DNA of 64,000 nt from the NCBI RefSeq assembly GCF_002531725.1, contig NZ_NWSQ01000033.1, forward strand, positions 18,161-82,160, read 5' to 3'. The DNA is from Rhizobium sp. L43 (GTDB lineage Bacteria > Pseudomonadota > Alphaproteobacteria > Rhizobiales > Rhizobiaceae). Shown here one piece after another: positions 23,632-30,784 of the stretch (positions are counted from its first letter, which is position 1; every line of letters starts with the position of its first letter). The notes under the pieces are model-generated. The model searched no databases, had not been told where the DNA came from, and saw nothing but the letters and a program-made list of their open reading frames with translations. The position numbers and the translations under genes are program-made.

Positions 23632-24111
23632 ATGAGCCAGCGATTGAACTACGCCCAGCAGTCCCCCGAGCTTTTCAAGAAGTTCATGGAATTCAGCATG
23701 GCGCTGAAGAGCAGCGTGATCGACGAAAAGCTGCAGGCCCTCATCGAGATCCGCGCTTCACAGATCAACGGATGCGGCTTTTGCCTCGACATGCATGTGA
23801 AGCAGGCGAAGATCTTCGGCGAGAGCGAATTGCGGCTCCACCATGTCGCCATCTGGCGGGAATCGAACCTGTTCGTTCCCCGTGAGCGCGCCGCCCTTGC
23901 CTGGACCGAAGTCCTGACAAAGCTGCCCGAAGGCGGCATTCCCGATGAGATCTACGAACGGGTTCGCGGCCAGCTTTCCGAAAAGGAAATCTCCGACCTG
24001 ACCTTCGTCGTCATGGCCATCAACGCCTGGAACCGCGTCAATGTTGGCTTCAAGACCGTTCCCGGTTCAGCCGACAAGGTCTACGGCCTCGACAAGGCTG
24101 GCCTGAACTAA
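23632..24111 (+). CDS. AhpD-like carboxymuconolactone decarboxylase-family protein
   Basis: The product has 159 residues. It carries the alkylhydroperoxidase core CGFCLDMH with Cys48 and Cys51 and His55, the proton-relay arrangement of AhpD. The flanking ALIEIRASQING and LFVPRERAALAWTEVLTKL are typical of the family. It may reduce organic peroxides or serve as a thiol relay; the exact substrate is not known. The ATG has AGAGGAGAG before it. Two dyads immediately upstream match the one in front of the Rrf2 gene, so it is probably repressed until oxidative or nitrosative stress. The NmrA-like and cupin genes follow in the same direction. Confidence 0.88.
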   Translation: MSQRLNYAQQSPELFKKFMEFSMALKSSVIDEKLQALIEIRASQINGCGFCLDMHVKQAKIFGESELRLHHVAIWRESNLFVPRERAALAWTEVLTKLPEGGIPDEIYERVRGQLSEKEISDLTFVVMAINAWNRVNVGFKTVPGSADKVYGLDKAGLN

Positions 24112-24179
24112 TCCTCGCAATTCTTTGAGAAGATTCAACTTTGACGTTGCCGCACCCCGGCAGCGAACGGAGATCTGTC

Positions 24180-24935
24180 ATGAAAATCGTTATCATCGGC
24201 GGAACCGGCCTCATCGGTTCGAAGACTGTCGAACGCCTGCGCAAGCGCGGCCATGAAGTGATTGCCGCATCGCCGAATACCGGCGTCAACACCATCACCG
24301 GAGAAGGATTGGCAGAGGCGCTCGCAGGCGCCGAAGTCGTACTCGATCTGGCCAATTCGCCCTCCTTCGAGGACAAGGCCGTGCTCGAATTCTTCGAAAC
24401 CTCGGGCCGCAATCTTCTCGCCGCCGAAAAAGTCGCCGGCGTGAAGCGCCACATCGCGCTCTCCGTCGTCGGCACCGAGCGCCTGCAGGAAAGCGGCTAT
24501 TTCCGTGGCAAGCTTGCCCAGGAAAAGCTGATCAAGCAGTCCAGCATCCCCTACACCATCGTGCATTCGACGCAGTTCATGGAATTCCTGAACGGCATCG
24601 CCCAATCCGGCACCGTCGGCCAGACGGTCCACCTGTCGCCGGCCTATGTGCAGCCGATCGCCTCGGACGACGTCGCCGACGCCATGGCTGAGGTGGCGCT
24701 CGCACCGCCTGCCAACGCGACGGTCGAGATATCAGGCCCGGAACGGGCCCGCCTCAGCGAACTCGTGGCCCGCTATCTGAAGGCCATGAAAGACCCGAGG
24801 ACCGTCGAGGCCGATGCCGAGGCGAGATATTTCGGCGCAAGGCTGAACGACCAGTCGCTCGTTTCCGACGACAATCCGCGGCTCGGTTCGATCACCTTCG
24901 AAGAGTGGTTCGCAAACTCCGCCCAGCCGAAGTGA
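24180..24935 (+). CDS. NmrA-like NAD(P)-binding SDR protein
   Basis: The product has 251 residues. The Rossmann motif IVIIGGTGLIGSKTVERLRK starts at residue 3. The fold continues with ANSPSFEDKAVLEFFETSGR, HIALSVVGTERLQ and TIVHSTQFMEFLNGIA, typical of the atypical SDR/NmrA group that includes quinone reductases and redox sensors. There is no YxxxK pair. The ATG at 24180 has GGAG 7 bases before it. It is 68 bases after the AhpD-like gene and probably in the same operon, which suggests a role in handling electrophiles or oxidised quinones. Confidence 0.82.
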   Translation: MKIVIIGGTGLIGSKTVERLRKRGHEVIAASPNTGVNTITGEGLAEALAGAEVVLDLANSPSFEDKAVLEFFETSGRNLLAAEKVAGVKRHIALSVVGTERLQESGYFRGKLAQEKLIKQSSIPYTIVHSTQFMEFLNGIAQSGTVGQTVHLSPAYVQPIASDDVADAMAEVALAPPANATVEISGPERARLSELVARYLKAMKDPRTVEADAEARYFGARLNDQSLVSDDNPRLGSITFEEWFANSAQPK

Positions 24936-25003
24936 TTTCACTTGCCCTCAGGACACGGCCGCTCGGGCGCGTCCTCTCCACTCCAGCAACACGGAGATTC
25001 CCC

Positions 25004-25420
25004 ATGATCAGAAAATCAATCCTCACCGCCGCTCTCGCCCTTCTGGCGGTCACCGGCGCCAGCGCCCACGACAGCAGCAAGTCTGCAAAGGTAACGCTCG
25101 TCTATCAGCACGAACTTCCGAACGTGCCCGGCAAAAGCATCAAGGGCGTACTGGTCGAATACGGTCCCGGCGGCTTCTCCGAAGGCCACACCCATCCGGA
25201 CTCGGCTTTCATCTACGCCACCGTGCTCGAAGGGTCGATCCGCAGCCAGGTCAATGACGGCCCGGTCAAGGTCTATAAGGCAGGAGAGAGCTTTTCCGAA
25301 ATGCCGGGCGACCGTCATGGCGTCAGCGCCAATGGCAGCGAGACCAAGCCTGCCCGCCTGCTCGCCGTCTTCGTGGTCGACACCGCCCAGAAAGAGCTGA
25401 CCTCCCCGCTGCAGAACTGA
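25004..25420 (+). CDS. Secreted cupin-domain protein
   Basis: The product has 138 residues. A signal peptide (KSILTAALALLAVTGASA, cleavage before HDSS) precedes a single cupin fold with GGFSEGHTHPDSAFIYATVL (motif 1, with His residues and Glu for a metal) and SFSEMPGDRHGVSANGS (motif 2, His). A metal-dependent small-molecule or sensor function in the periplasm is possible. GGAG lies 7 bases before the ATG. It is 68 bases after the NmrA-like gene on the same strand and closes the AhpD-NmrA-cupin set, a grouping common near LysR or Rrf2 regulators. Confidence 0.8.
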   Translation: MIRKSILTAALALLAVTGASAHDSSKSAKVTLVYQHELPNVPGKSIKGVLVEYGPGGFSEGHTHPDSAFIYATVLEGSIRSQVNDGPVKVYKAGESFSEMPGDRHGVSANGSETKPARLLAVFVVDTAQKELTSPLQN

Positions 25421-25517
25421 CGATTGCCAATGGCCTCAGCGCGAAGCTTCGCTGCTTGCGCGGGCGGCCGACATGCTGAATCATGTGCCGCCCGCCCCTT
25501 CCCGGAGACAGAGAGAG

Positions 25518-26999
25518 ATGATCTACGACGCGCTCTTCGGCAAGCCGCTGATTTCCCTCATAACAGTCGGCTTCGCCGGCATCGTCGTCTGGCATTTGCT
25601 TTCCCGCCAGCGGCCGACGACGCGGCTGGTGGTGCAGATCCTCTTCTTTGGCCTTATGACGCTGATCCTCGTCGGCAGCGGCATCGAACCCCACCGGTTT
25701 CAGGGATATCAATCGGAAGATCCGCAGGCCCTGCTCGTCGTTCTCGCGAAATCGCTCTGGTGGGTCCACCTGGCATGGGCCGTCATCGGTTTCATCCGGC
25801 TCTATCTGGTGCTGGAGGGCAGTCCGCAGGAAGCCCGCCTGCTGCAGGATCTCGTCATCGGCGTCGTCTATATCGGCATGGCGCTCTCGATCCTGGCCTT
25901 CGTCTTCGGCGTGCCGATCGGAACACTCGTTGCGACCTCGGGCGTTGTCGCCATCATCCTCGGCCTGGCACTACAGAATACGCTCGCAGACGTCTTCTCC
26001 GGCATCGCGCTGACCCTCGGCCGGCCCTATGTCATCGGCGACTGGATCCTTCTCAGCGACGGCACGGAGGGACGCGTCGTCGAAAGCAACTGGCGCGCGA
26101 CACATATCCTGACCAGCGCCAACAATGTCGTCGTTCTGCCGAACAGCTTTCTGGCAAAGCTCGGCCTGACGAATATCAGCCGGCCGGACGAGAGCCATCT
26201 TCTGACCCTCACCATCCGCATCGCCCCAACGCGGATGCCGGCATCGGTTCGGCGCGTCATGGTAACGGCACTTGCGAGCTGCAATACGATCGTGCGCGAT
26301 CCGCCGCCGGTCGTCGCCTTGAAGGGTCTGGACGCCACGGCGCTGGAGGTCGAGCTGCAGTTTCGGGTGACGAGCCCCAGCCAGCGCGTGCCGGCGCGAA
26401 ACGAGGTGCTCGATCTCGTCTATCGCCATTGCAAATCAGCCGGCCTGCTTATCGCCGTTCCACCCTCGGCGAGAATCCTGACCGCCGATCTGCCGACGGA
26501 AGAAAACGCACAGCCACCGAGCGTGACGCCACTTGCGCTGATCGAAGCCATTCCGGTCTTTGCGACGCTGACATCAGATGAAAAGCAGAAGCTCGCCGAG
26601 ACCACCGCCGTTCGCCAGTTCCACAAGGGCGATGTGATCGTGCGGGAGGGCGAAATGCTGCCCTCCCTGATGATGGTGCGCGCCGGCATCATCGTGGCGC
26701 GGCACGAAGGCGAAGAGCGCGGGCGGTTCGCGCCGGGCGATTTCTTCGGCGAGACCGGGCTGCTCGCCGGCTTGCAGGAAGTCTGCGCCCTGGAGGCCCT
26801 GACCCCGGTGACGGTCTATGAAATCGACCAGGAGGCTTTCGCGCCGCTGCTCACCAAACGCCCCGCCCTGGCCGAGGAAATCGCCGAAGCCCTCGCCGGC
26901 CGCGCCGAGCGCTTCCGCGACGGCGCCGCCCTGCCCCCGGAACACGCCCACAACGCGCGCGCCATCCTGAAAACCATCAGGACCATCTTCAGGGCGTAG
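25518..26999 (+). CDS. MscS-family channel with C-terminal cyclic-nucleotide-binding domain
   Basis: The product has 493 residues. It has about four hydrophobic helices in the first 150 residues. The pore helix and MscS beta domain follow (VATSGVVAIILGLALQNTLA, DVFSGIALTLGRPYVIGDWI). From about 335 on there is a cNMP-binding fold (FHKGDVIVREGEMLPSLMMV, RFAPGDFFGETGLLAGLQEV). These are the features of bacterial cyclic-nucleotide-gated MscS channels (bCNG), which are little or not mechanosensitive and open with cAMP. The start at 25518 is preferred to 25473 since it begins the first helix. The gene is 97 bases after the cupin gene and could be a separate unit. Confidence 0.85.
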   Translation: MIYDALFGKPLISLITVGFAGIVVWHLLSRQRPTTRLVVQILFFGLMTLILVGSGIEPHRFQGYQSEDPQALLVVLAKSLWWVHLAWAVIGFIRLYLVLEGSPQEARLLQDLVIGVVYIGMALSILAFVFGVPIGTLVATSGVVAIILGLALQNTLADVFSGIALTLGRPYVIGDWILLSDGTEGRVVESNWRATHILTSANNVVVLPNSFLAKLGLTNISRPDESHLLTLTIRIAPTRMPASVRRVMVTALASCNTIVRDPPPVVALKGLDATALEVELQFRVTSPSQRVPARNEVLDLVYRHCKSAGLLIAVPPSARILTADLPTEENAQPPSVTPLALIEAIPVFATLTSDEKQKLAETTAVRQFHKGDVIVREGEMLPSLMMVRAGIIVARHEGEERGRFAPGDFFGETGLLAGLQEVCALEALTPVTVYEIDQEAFAPLLTKRPALAEEIAEALAGRAERFRDGAALPPEHAHNARAILKTIRTIFRA

Positions 27000-27015
27000 A
27001 AATCCGCAAGCCGTT

Positions 27016-27504
27016 TCAGCCGGCGCGTTTGAGGACCCATTGGAACGTGCTTTGCCAAATGTCGGCCGGGACCTCCTCCGACAAGGTGCCGACGAGATCT
27101 GCAAGCCGGACGCGCCGCAGCGTATTCCGCCAAGCCTCGTCGGCTTCCCACATGACGCGCGCGACCGCGCAAGGCTTGCTGTCGCAATATCCCGCTGGCC
27201 GGCATGGATTGTTCTCACGGATATTCGTGCAGGTGAAGCTGCGCGCCTTTCCCTCGACCGCTTCGACGATGTCGAGGAAATTGATCTCCGACGGAGATCT
27301 CGCAAGCCTGTAGCCGCCAGTCGGGCCGAGCGTGGTCTCGACGAGCGAGGCCTGCGAGAGGCTTTGCAGCGCCTTGGAGAGATATTCCTTCGGCAGGCCA
27401 TGAAGCTCAGCGAGCGCCTTGGTGGAGAGATACCTGCCCTCAGGCAGGCCCGCGAGAATGGCGCAGCAGTGCAGCGCCCACTCGACCTGGCTTTTCAGGA
27501 TCAT
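27016..27504 (-). CDS. Rrf2-family regulator with four C-terminal cysteines
   Basis: The product has 162 residues. The Rrf2 winged helix is at the N terminus (MILKSQVEWALHCCAILAGL, LPKEYLSKALQSLSQASLVE, LGPTGGYRLAR). After the dimer helix come Cys92, Cys101, Cys107 and Cys112, a C-x8-C-x5-C-x4-C array. IscR, NsrR and RirA carry three Cys in the same region for an iron-sulfur cluster, with different spacing; thiol-switch members also exist. So the protein probably senses iron-sulfur status, nitric oxide or electrophiles. Its own start is preceded by a GGATA-N5-TATCC dyad that recurs twice before the AhpD-like operon, so autoregulation plus control of that operon is likely. Confidence 0.85.
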   Translation of the reverse strand: MILKSQVEWALHCCAILAGLPEGRYLSTKALAELHGLPKEYLSKALQSLSQASLVETTLGPTGGYRLARSPSEINFLDIVEAVEGKARSFTCTNIRENNPCRPAGYCDSKPCAVARVMWEADEAWRNTLRRVRLADLVGTLSEEVPADIWQSTFQWVLKRAG

Positions 27505-27543
27505 TCAGCAACTCGTGTCATGGCCGGCTCAGCGGCCGGAATT

Positions 27544-27560
27544 AAGGATATATGATATCC
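27544..27560. promoter_or_regulatory. GGATA-N5-TATCC dyad before the Rrf2 gene
   Basis: AAGGATATATGATATCC contains the half-sites GGATA (27546-27550) and TATCC (27556-27560) with a 5-base spacer, 40 bases before the Rrf2 start. It matches the two sites at 23576-23613 in half-site, spacer length and the AA preceding the left arm. Confidence 0.7.
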
Positions 27561-27720
27561 ACAAAGCGGCGTGATGTAAATGACCGGCGAAAGCGGAGCT
27601 CGTCCTCTCCCCATCATCAGCACGCACGCGCCACCCGCCCTCGTGGTTCGCCTCACCATGAGGGCTGATCGGTGTGCTTGCCGCAACGCACCATTGCCGC
27701 GACAAAACTTTCGCTCCGTC

Positions 27721-27749
27721 GGGAATAAAATCGCCTCCTCCCGTGTCTC
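27721..27749 (+). promoter_or_regulatory. Candidate ECF-type promoter
   Basis: GGGAATAA (27721-27728) and CGTGTCTC (27742-27749) resemble the GGAAT / CGTC-type boxes used by many ECF sigma factors. The pair sits about 50 bases before the secreted-repeat protein whose gene precedes an ECF sigma gene. Self-activation by that sigma factor is plausible. Confidence 0.4.
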
Positions 27750-27796
27750 ATCTCAGGTATCGCAGCATTGCGTTGCCCAACCTGAGGAGAGACATC

Positions 27797-28177
27797 ATGA
27801 CATCCGTGAAATTCCTGTCCGTCGTAGCGGCAGCCGCCCTTGCCGCGACCGCTGCTTTCGCCGCCCCTCCCGTCAAGGAAGTCGAATCCGCCAAGGGCAA
27901 GGTGCTCGCCGGCGAAAACGACATGACCCTCTACACCTTCAAAAAGGATGCCAAGGGCGTTTCCAACTGCAACGACGATTGCGCCAAGAACTGGCCGCCG
28001 CTGATGGCGGCTTCCGATGCCAAGGCCGATGGTGCATATTCGATCATCGACCGCAAGGATGGCACAAAGCAATGGGCCAAGGACGGCATGCCGCTCTATT
28101 ATTGGGTCAAGGACAAGAAGGCAGGCGACATCACCGGCGACGGCGTCGGCGGCAATTGGGATCTCGCCAAACCCTGA
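27797..28177 (+). CDS. Secreted-repeat protein (COG4315/PF03640-like)
   Basis: The product has 126 residues with a signal peptide (FLSVVAAAALAATAAFA, cleavage before APPV). It contains two copies of the family motif around Y-x-[FW]-x-x-D: LYTFKKDAKGVSNC and LYYWVKDKKAGDITGDG. A conserved CNDDCAKNWPPL stretch carries a cysteine pair. There is no lipobox cysteine, although relatives are often called lipoproteins. The role of the family is unknown. GAGGAG lies 7 bases before the ATG. It is 19 bases before the ECF sigma gene, so the three genes to 29491 form one operon, with this protein perhaps a target of the sigma factor. Confidence 0.85.
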   Translation: MTSVKFLSVVAAAALAATAAFAAPPVKEVESAKGKVLAGENDMTLYTFKKDAKGVSNCNDDCAKNWPPLMAASDAKADGAYSIIDRKDGTKQWAKDGMPLYYWVKDKKAGDITGDGVGGNWDLAKP

Positions 28178-28196
28178 TCACAAGCGAGTTGCCGGC

Positions 28197-28712
28197 GTGA
28201 AGACACCCGCACCCGAAAGTTTCGAGGGCCAGATCCTGGCCCTCCTGCCCTCGCTCAGGCGCTATTCGCGCAGCCTGACGCGTTCGGATGCCGATGGCGA
28301 GGATCTGCTCCAGGATTGCGTCGAAAAGGTGCTGGCGCGCCGCGGCCAATGGCGCGGCCTCAACCTGCGCGGCTGGGTCCTGACCATCATGACCAATCTC
28401 TACCGCAATGGCCGGCGCGGCAAGGCGCGCGACGGCCTCGTCGAGCTCGTCGCCGCCGAGGATATCGCCGCACCCGAACCGCCGGCCGATCCGCTGGAGC
28501 GCGCGCGGCTCGACAACGCGCTGAACAGCCTTTCGGAAGAGCACCGCGCCGTGCTGATGCTCGTGGTCGTCGAGGGATATACCTATGGCGAAGTCGCCAC
28601 GGTACTCGATATTCCGATCGGCACCGTCATGTCCCGCCTGTCGCGCGCCCGCCAGCGCGTCGCCGAGCGGCTGAAGGCCGACAACGTCATTACGCTTCGG
28701 AGACCGAAATGA
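28197..28712 (+). CDS. ECF-type sigma factor
   Basis: The product has 171 residues from a GTG start. Region 2 is seen in LLPSLRRYSRSLTRSDADGE, DLLQDCVEKVLARR and LRGWVLTIMTNLYRN. Region 4 is seen in LSEEHRAVLMLVVVEGYTYG, EVATVLDIPIGTVMSRLSRA and RQRVAERL. No regions 1 or 3 are present, as expected for ECF factors. No ATG occurs in frame near the start of region 2, so the GTG at 28197 was chosen, with only a weak ribosome site. Its TGA overlaps the ATG of the anti-sigma gene (ATGA), which couples their translation. It would direct RNA polymerase to its own promoter set when released. Confidence 0.88.
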   Translation: MKTPAPESFEGQILALLPSLRRYSRSLTRSDADGEDLLQDCVEKVLARRGQWRGLNLRGWVLTIMTNLYRNGRRGKARDGLVELVAAEDIAAPEPPADPLERARLDNALNSLSEEHRAVLMLVVVEGYTYGEVATVLDIPIGTVMSRLSRARQRVAERLKADNVITLRRPK

Positions 28713-29491
28713 ACGAAGCCAACCCGATCGTCACCGAAGCCGATCTCCACGCCTATGCCGACGGCCAGCTGGGGGAAACGGCGCGCACCCGCATCGAGGC
28801 TTACCTTGCCGACAATCCCGACGAGGCGGCGATGGTCGCGAAATGGCAGACGCAGAACACCGGCATCCGGTCGCTGTTCTCAGGATATGAGAAGGCAAAG
28901 GACACCGATCCCTTGCTCGTTATGCCCCGGCGCACGGTGTCATCAGAACGCAAACGCTGGGCGATCGCCGCCTCGGCCCTCGTCGTCTTCGCGCTCGGCG
29001 CCGTCAGCGGCCATTATGGCCCAGCACTTCTGGAAAAGCCGGAGCTGCAGCTTGCCAGCTCCGAAACTCTGCCGAAACAGGCTGAGACGGCGTTTACGGT
29101 CTACGCCGCCGAGGTTCGCCATCCCGTCGAGGTCTTCGCCAACGAGGAGGTCCACCTCGCCACCTGGCTCGGCAAGCGCCTGGCAATAGAGAATCTCAAG
29201 ATCCCGAACCTGCAGCCGCTTGGCTTCAAGCTCGTCGGCGGCCGCTTGGTGCCGGTCGACGGCAGGCCGGGAGCGATGTTCATGTACGAGAACCAGGCCG
29301 GCGAGCGCCTGACCGTCTTGGTCGGCCGCAATAAGGAAAACCGCACCACCAGCTTCCGCTTCGCCTCCTCAGGCAATCTCGAAACCTTCTACTGGATCGA
29401 CGGCGAGCTCGGTTATGCCGTCACCGGCGAAATCTCCCGGGAGACGCTGCGTGGTGTGGCCGAGGAATGCTACAGGCAGTTCCCATCCTAG
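28709..29491 (+). CDS. Membrane-anchored anti-sigma factor
   Basis: The product has 260 residues. The N terminus (EADLHAYADGQLGETARTRI, EAYLADNPDEAAMVAKWQTQ) is an anti-sigma domain without the His-Cys-Cys zinc motif. One membrane helix follows (RWAIAASALVVFALGAVSG). The rest is periplasmic and includes a domain with EVFANEEVHLATWLGKRLAI and FYWIDGELGYAVTGEISRE, as in many rhizobial ECF partners. It would hold the sigma factor at the membrane until a periplasmic signal arrives. Its ATG overlaps the sigma stop codon. The stop is only 3 bases before a 277-base inverted-repeat element. Confidence 0.85.
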   Translation: MNEANPIVTEADLHAYADGQLGETARTRIEAYLADNPDEAAMVAKWQTQNTGIRSLFSGYEKAKDTDPLLVMPRRTVSSERKRWAIAASALVVFALGAVSGHYGPALLEKPELQLASSETLPKQAETAFTVYAAEVRHPVEVFANEEVHLATWLGKRLAIENLKIPNLQPLGFKLVGGRLVPVDGRPGAMFMYENQAGERLTVLVGRNKENRTTSFRFASSGNLETFYWIDGELGYAVTGEISRETLRGVAEECYRQFPS

Positions 29492-29494
29492 AGG

Positions 29495-29771
29495 TTTAGA
29501 GCCTTTCTGGGTTAGATTGCAGCATTCTGTTGGCTCAAACGGAGTCGGGTGGTCGACCGGCCGGCGCGCGTCGTAGCCCAGCTTTACGGCCAAGCCGGCC
29601 GGTCGATCAGCCGGCCCGTTTCAGCCAACCCGAAGGGCCGGGCATCTTTCCGCCAGGATCAAAGGCGATCGGCTCGGACGTACCAAGAGGTATGCCCATC
29701 GCCAATCGCCTTTGCCCTGACGAAAACCTGCTCCGGCAGAATGCTGCAATCTAACCCGGAAAGGCTCTAAA
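29495..29771. repeat. 277-bp element with 35-bp terminal inverted repeats (MITE-like)
   Basis: The left end (29495-29529) and right end (29737-29771) are inverted copies of 35 bases that differ at one position. Both begin TTTAGAGCCTTTC outside and finish GCAGCATTCTG inside. The interior has further symmetry: CAAAGGCGAT and ATCGCCTTTG, and a GGCCGG-rich palindrome near 29555-29620. No protein is encoded. The element lies exactly between two convergent genes: 3 bases after the anti-sigma stop, and its right end supplies the TAG stop of the nitrile hydratase accessory gene. No obvious target-site duplication is seen. Confidence 0.75.
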
Positions 29772-30156
29772 GCAGCGGATCGTTGGCAAGCTCGATCGGA
29801 TGCCCATGCGGCGTCGCTTCGGCCGCCCGCTGCCAGCTCTTCTGCAGATCGAGGATGGCGGAGGCATCCGCCACGCCGTGACTGACGAGCAGGTCCGAAA
29901 GCGCCTCCACCCAGCAGTCGAAATAATCGCTGCCGTCTTCGGCCCGGCCGGGCCTGTGCAACGCGGTCGAAAGCGCCGCAGCCCATTCGCTCCAGGTGAA
30001 GACACCCTTCTCGTGCAGATGCACGGTTATGGCGAAGACTTCGGCAGCCCAGGGTTCCGGGAAGACGGGGTCGCCCTCCGGCGACTTCGGCAGATCAGGT
30101 GATTGCGAGAGCTGCGATGGCGTTTCACACAGGCTCAAGATAGCTCTCCCACGCAT
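29767..30156 (-). CDS. Nitrile hydratase accessory (activator/metallochaperone) protein
   Basis: The product has 129 residues. It matches the nitrile hydratase activator type that is homologous to the beta-subunit N terminus: PEGDPVFPEPWAAEVFAITV, HLHEKGVFTWSEWAAALS, DYFDCWVEALSDLLV and HGHPIELAN. In cobalt enzymes such a protein exchanges subunits to bring cobalt into the alpha subunit. It follows the beta gene with a 32-base overlap if the ATG at 30156 is used; a later non-ATG start is possible, because relatives usually begin only about 10 residues before the LPKSPEG motif. The stop codon lies inside the terminal repeat of the neighbouring element. Confidence 0.85.
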   Translation of the reverse strand: MRGRAILSLCETPSQLSQSPDLPKSPEGDPVFPEPWAAEVFAITVHLHEKGVFTWSEWAAALSTALHRPGRAEDGSDYFDCWVEALSDLLVSHGVADASAILDLQKSWQRAAEATPHGHPIELANDPLL

Positions 30157-30784
30157 CGATAGAGACCGTCAGCGACGAGTCCGCGCCCTCGCCCCAGATT
30201 TCGCCGCCGTCGAAGACGACGGTATAGAGCCATTGCGGGTTCTCGCCCTTGCCATGCGCATTGTCGTCAGGGAAAACGAAAGAGCCCTGTACCGCCTCGA
30301 CCACGCCCATCTTAGCGCGCGCATAACGCGGCAGCCGCGTATGGGTCGCGGGATTGAAATTCCTCGTCTTCACGCGCTCGCCGGCCGCAAAGAGCGGCGC
30401 GGCCTCGACAGGACGATCGCAAGGCCCGCCTTTCGCCAGAACCGCCGGCACCATCTCCGCCTTCAGCACCCGCTTCGGCGCCGTCCCATCTTGCAGCTTC
30501 CGCCCGGACAACAGCTCCTCGCGCGTCGCAAAGCCGTGCCGTTCCAGCAGCGTGTCGATGCCGCGGATCCAGATCTCGTAATAGCTGGCGGCGAGGTAAT
30601 CGGCCGGCGGAATGTTCTCGCGCGCATGCCGGCTCTCATCGATCGTCCAGGCGCCGAAAGCGCCGCAGGAAAGCGTGATGCCGAGCGCCCGCTTTTCCCA
30701 TTCGGCATGGAAACAGGGCTCGTCCTTTTCGGGCGCGACAGGCCCGAAACCCATCTGGCCACCGAGATCATGCGGTCCGTTCAT
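30125..30784 (-). CDS. Nitrile hydratase, beta subunit
   Basis: The product has 219 residues. The family opening is complete (MNGPHDLGGQMGFGPV), as are FHAEWEKRALGITLSCGAFG, YYEIWIRGIDTLLERHGF and the C-terminal SH3-like half with GERVKTRNFNPATHTRLPRY, ARAKMGVVEAV and WLYTVVFDGGEIWGE. With alpha it hydrates nitriles to amides. Its ATG overlaps the alpha stop codon (ATGA), so the subunits are made in equal amounts. The accessory gene overlaps its 3' end. Nitriles from plants or soil, or indole-3-acetonitrile, are plausible substrates in a rhizobium. Confidence 0.93.
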   Translation of the reverse strand: MNGPHDLGGQMGFGPVAPEKDEPCFHAEWEKRALGITLSCGAFGAWTIDESRHARENIPPADYLAASYYEIWIRGIDTLLERHGFATREELLSGRKLQDGTAPKRVLKAEMVPAVLAKGGPCDRPVEAAPLFAAGERVKTRNFNPATHTRLPRYARAKMGVVEAVQGSFVFPDDNAHGKGENPQWLYTVVFDGGEIWGEGADSSLTVSIDAWESYLEPV

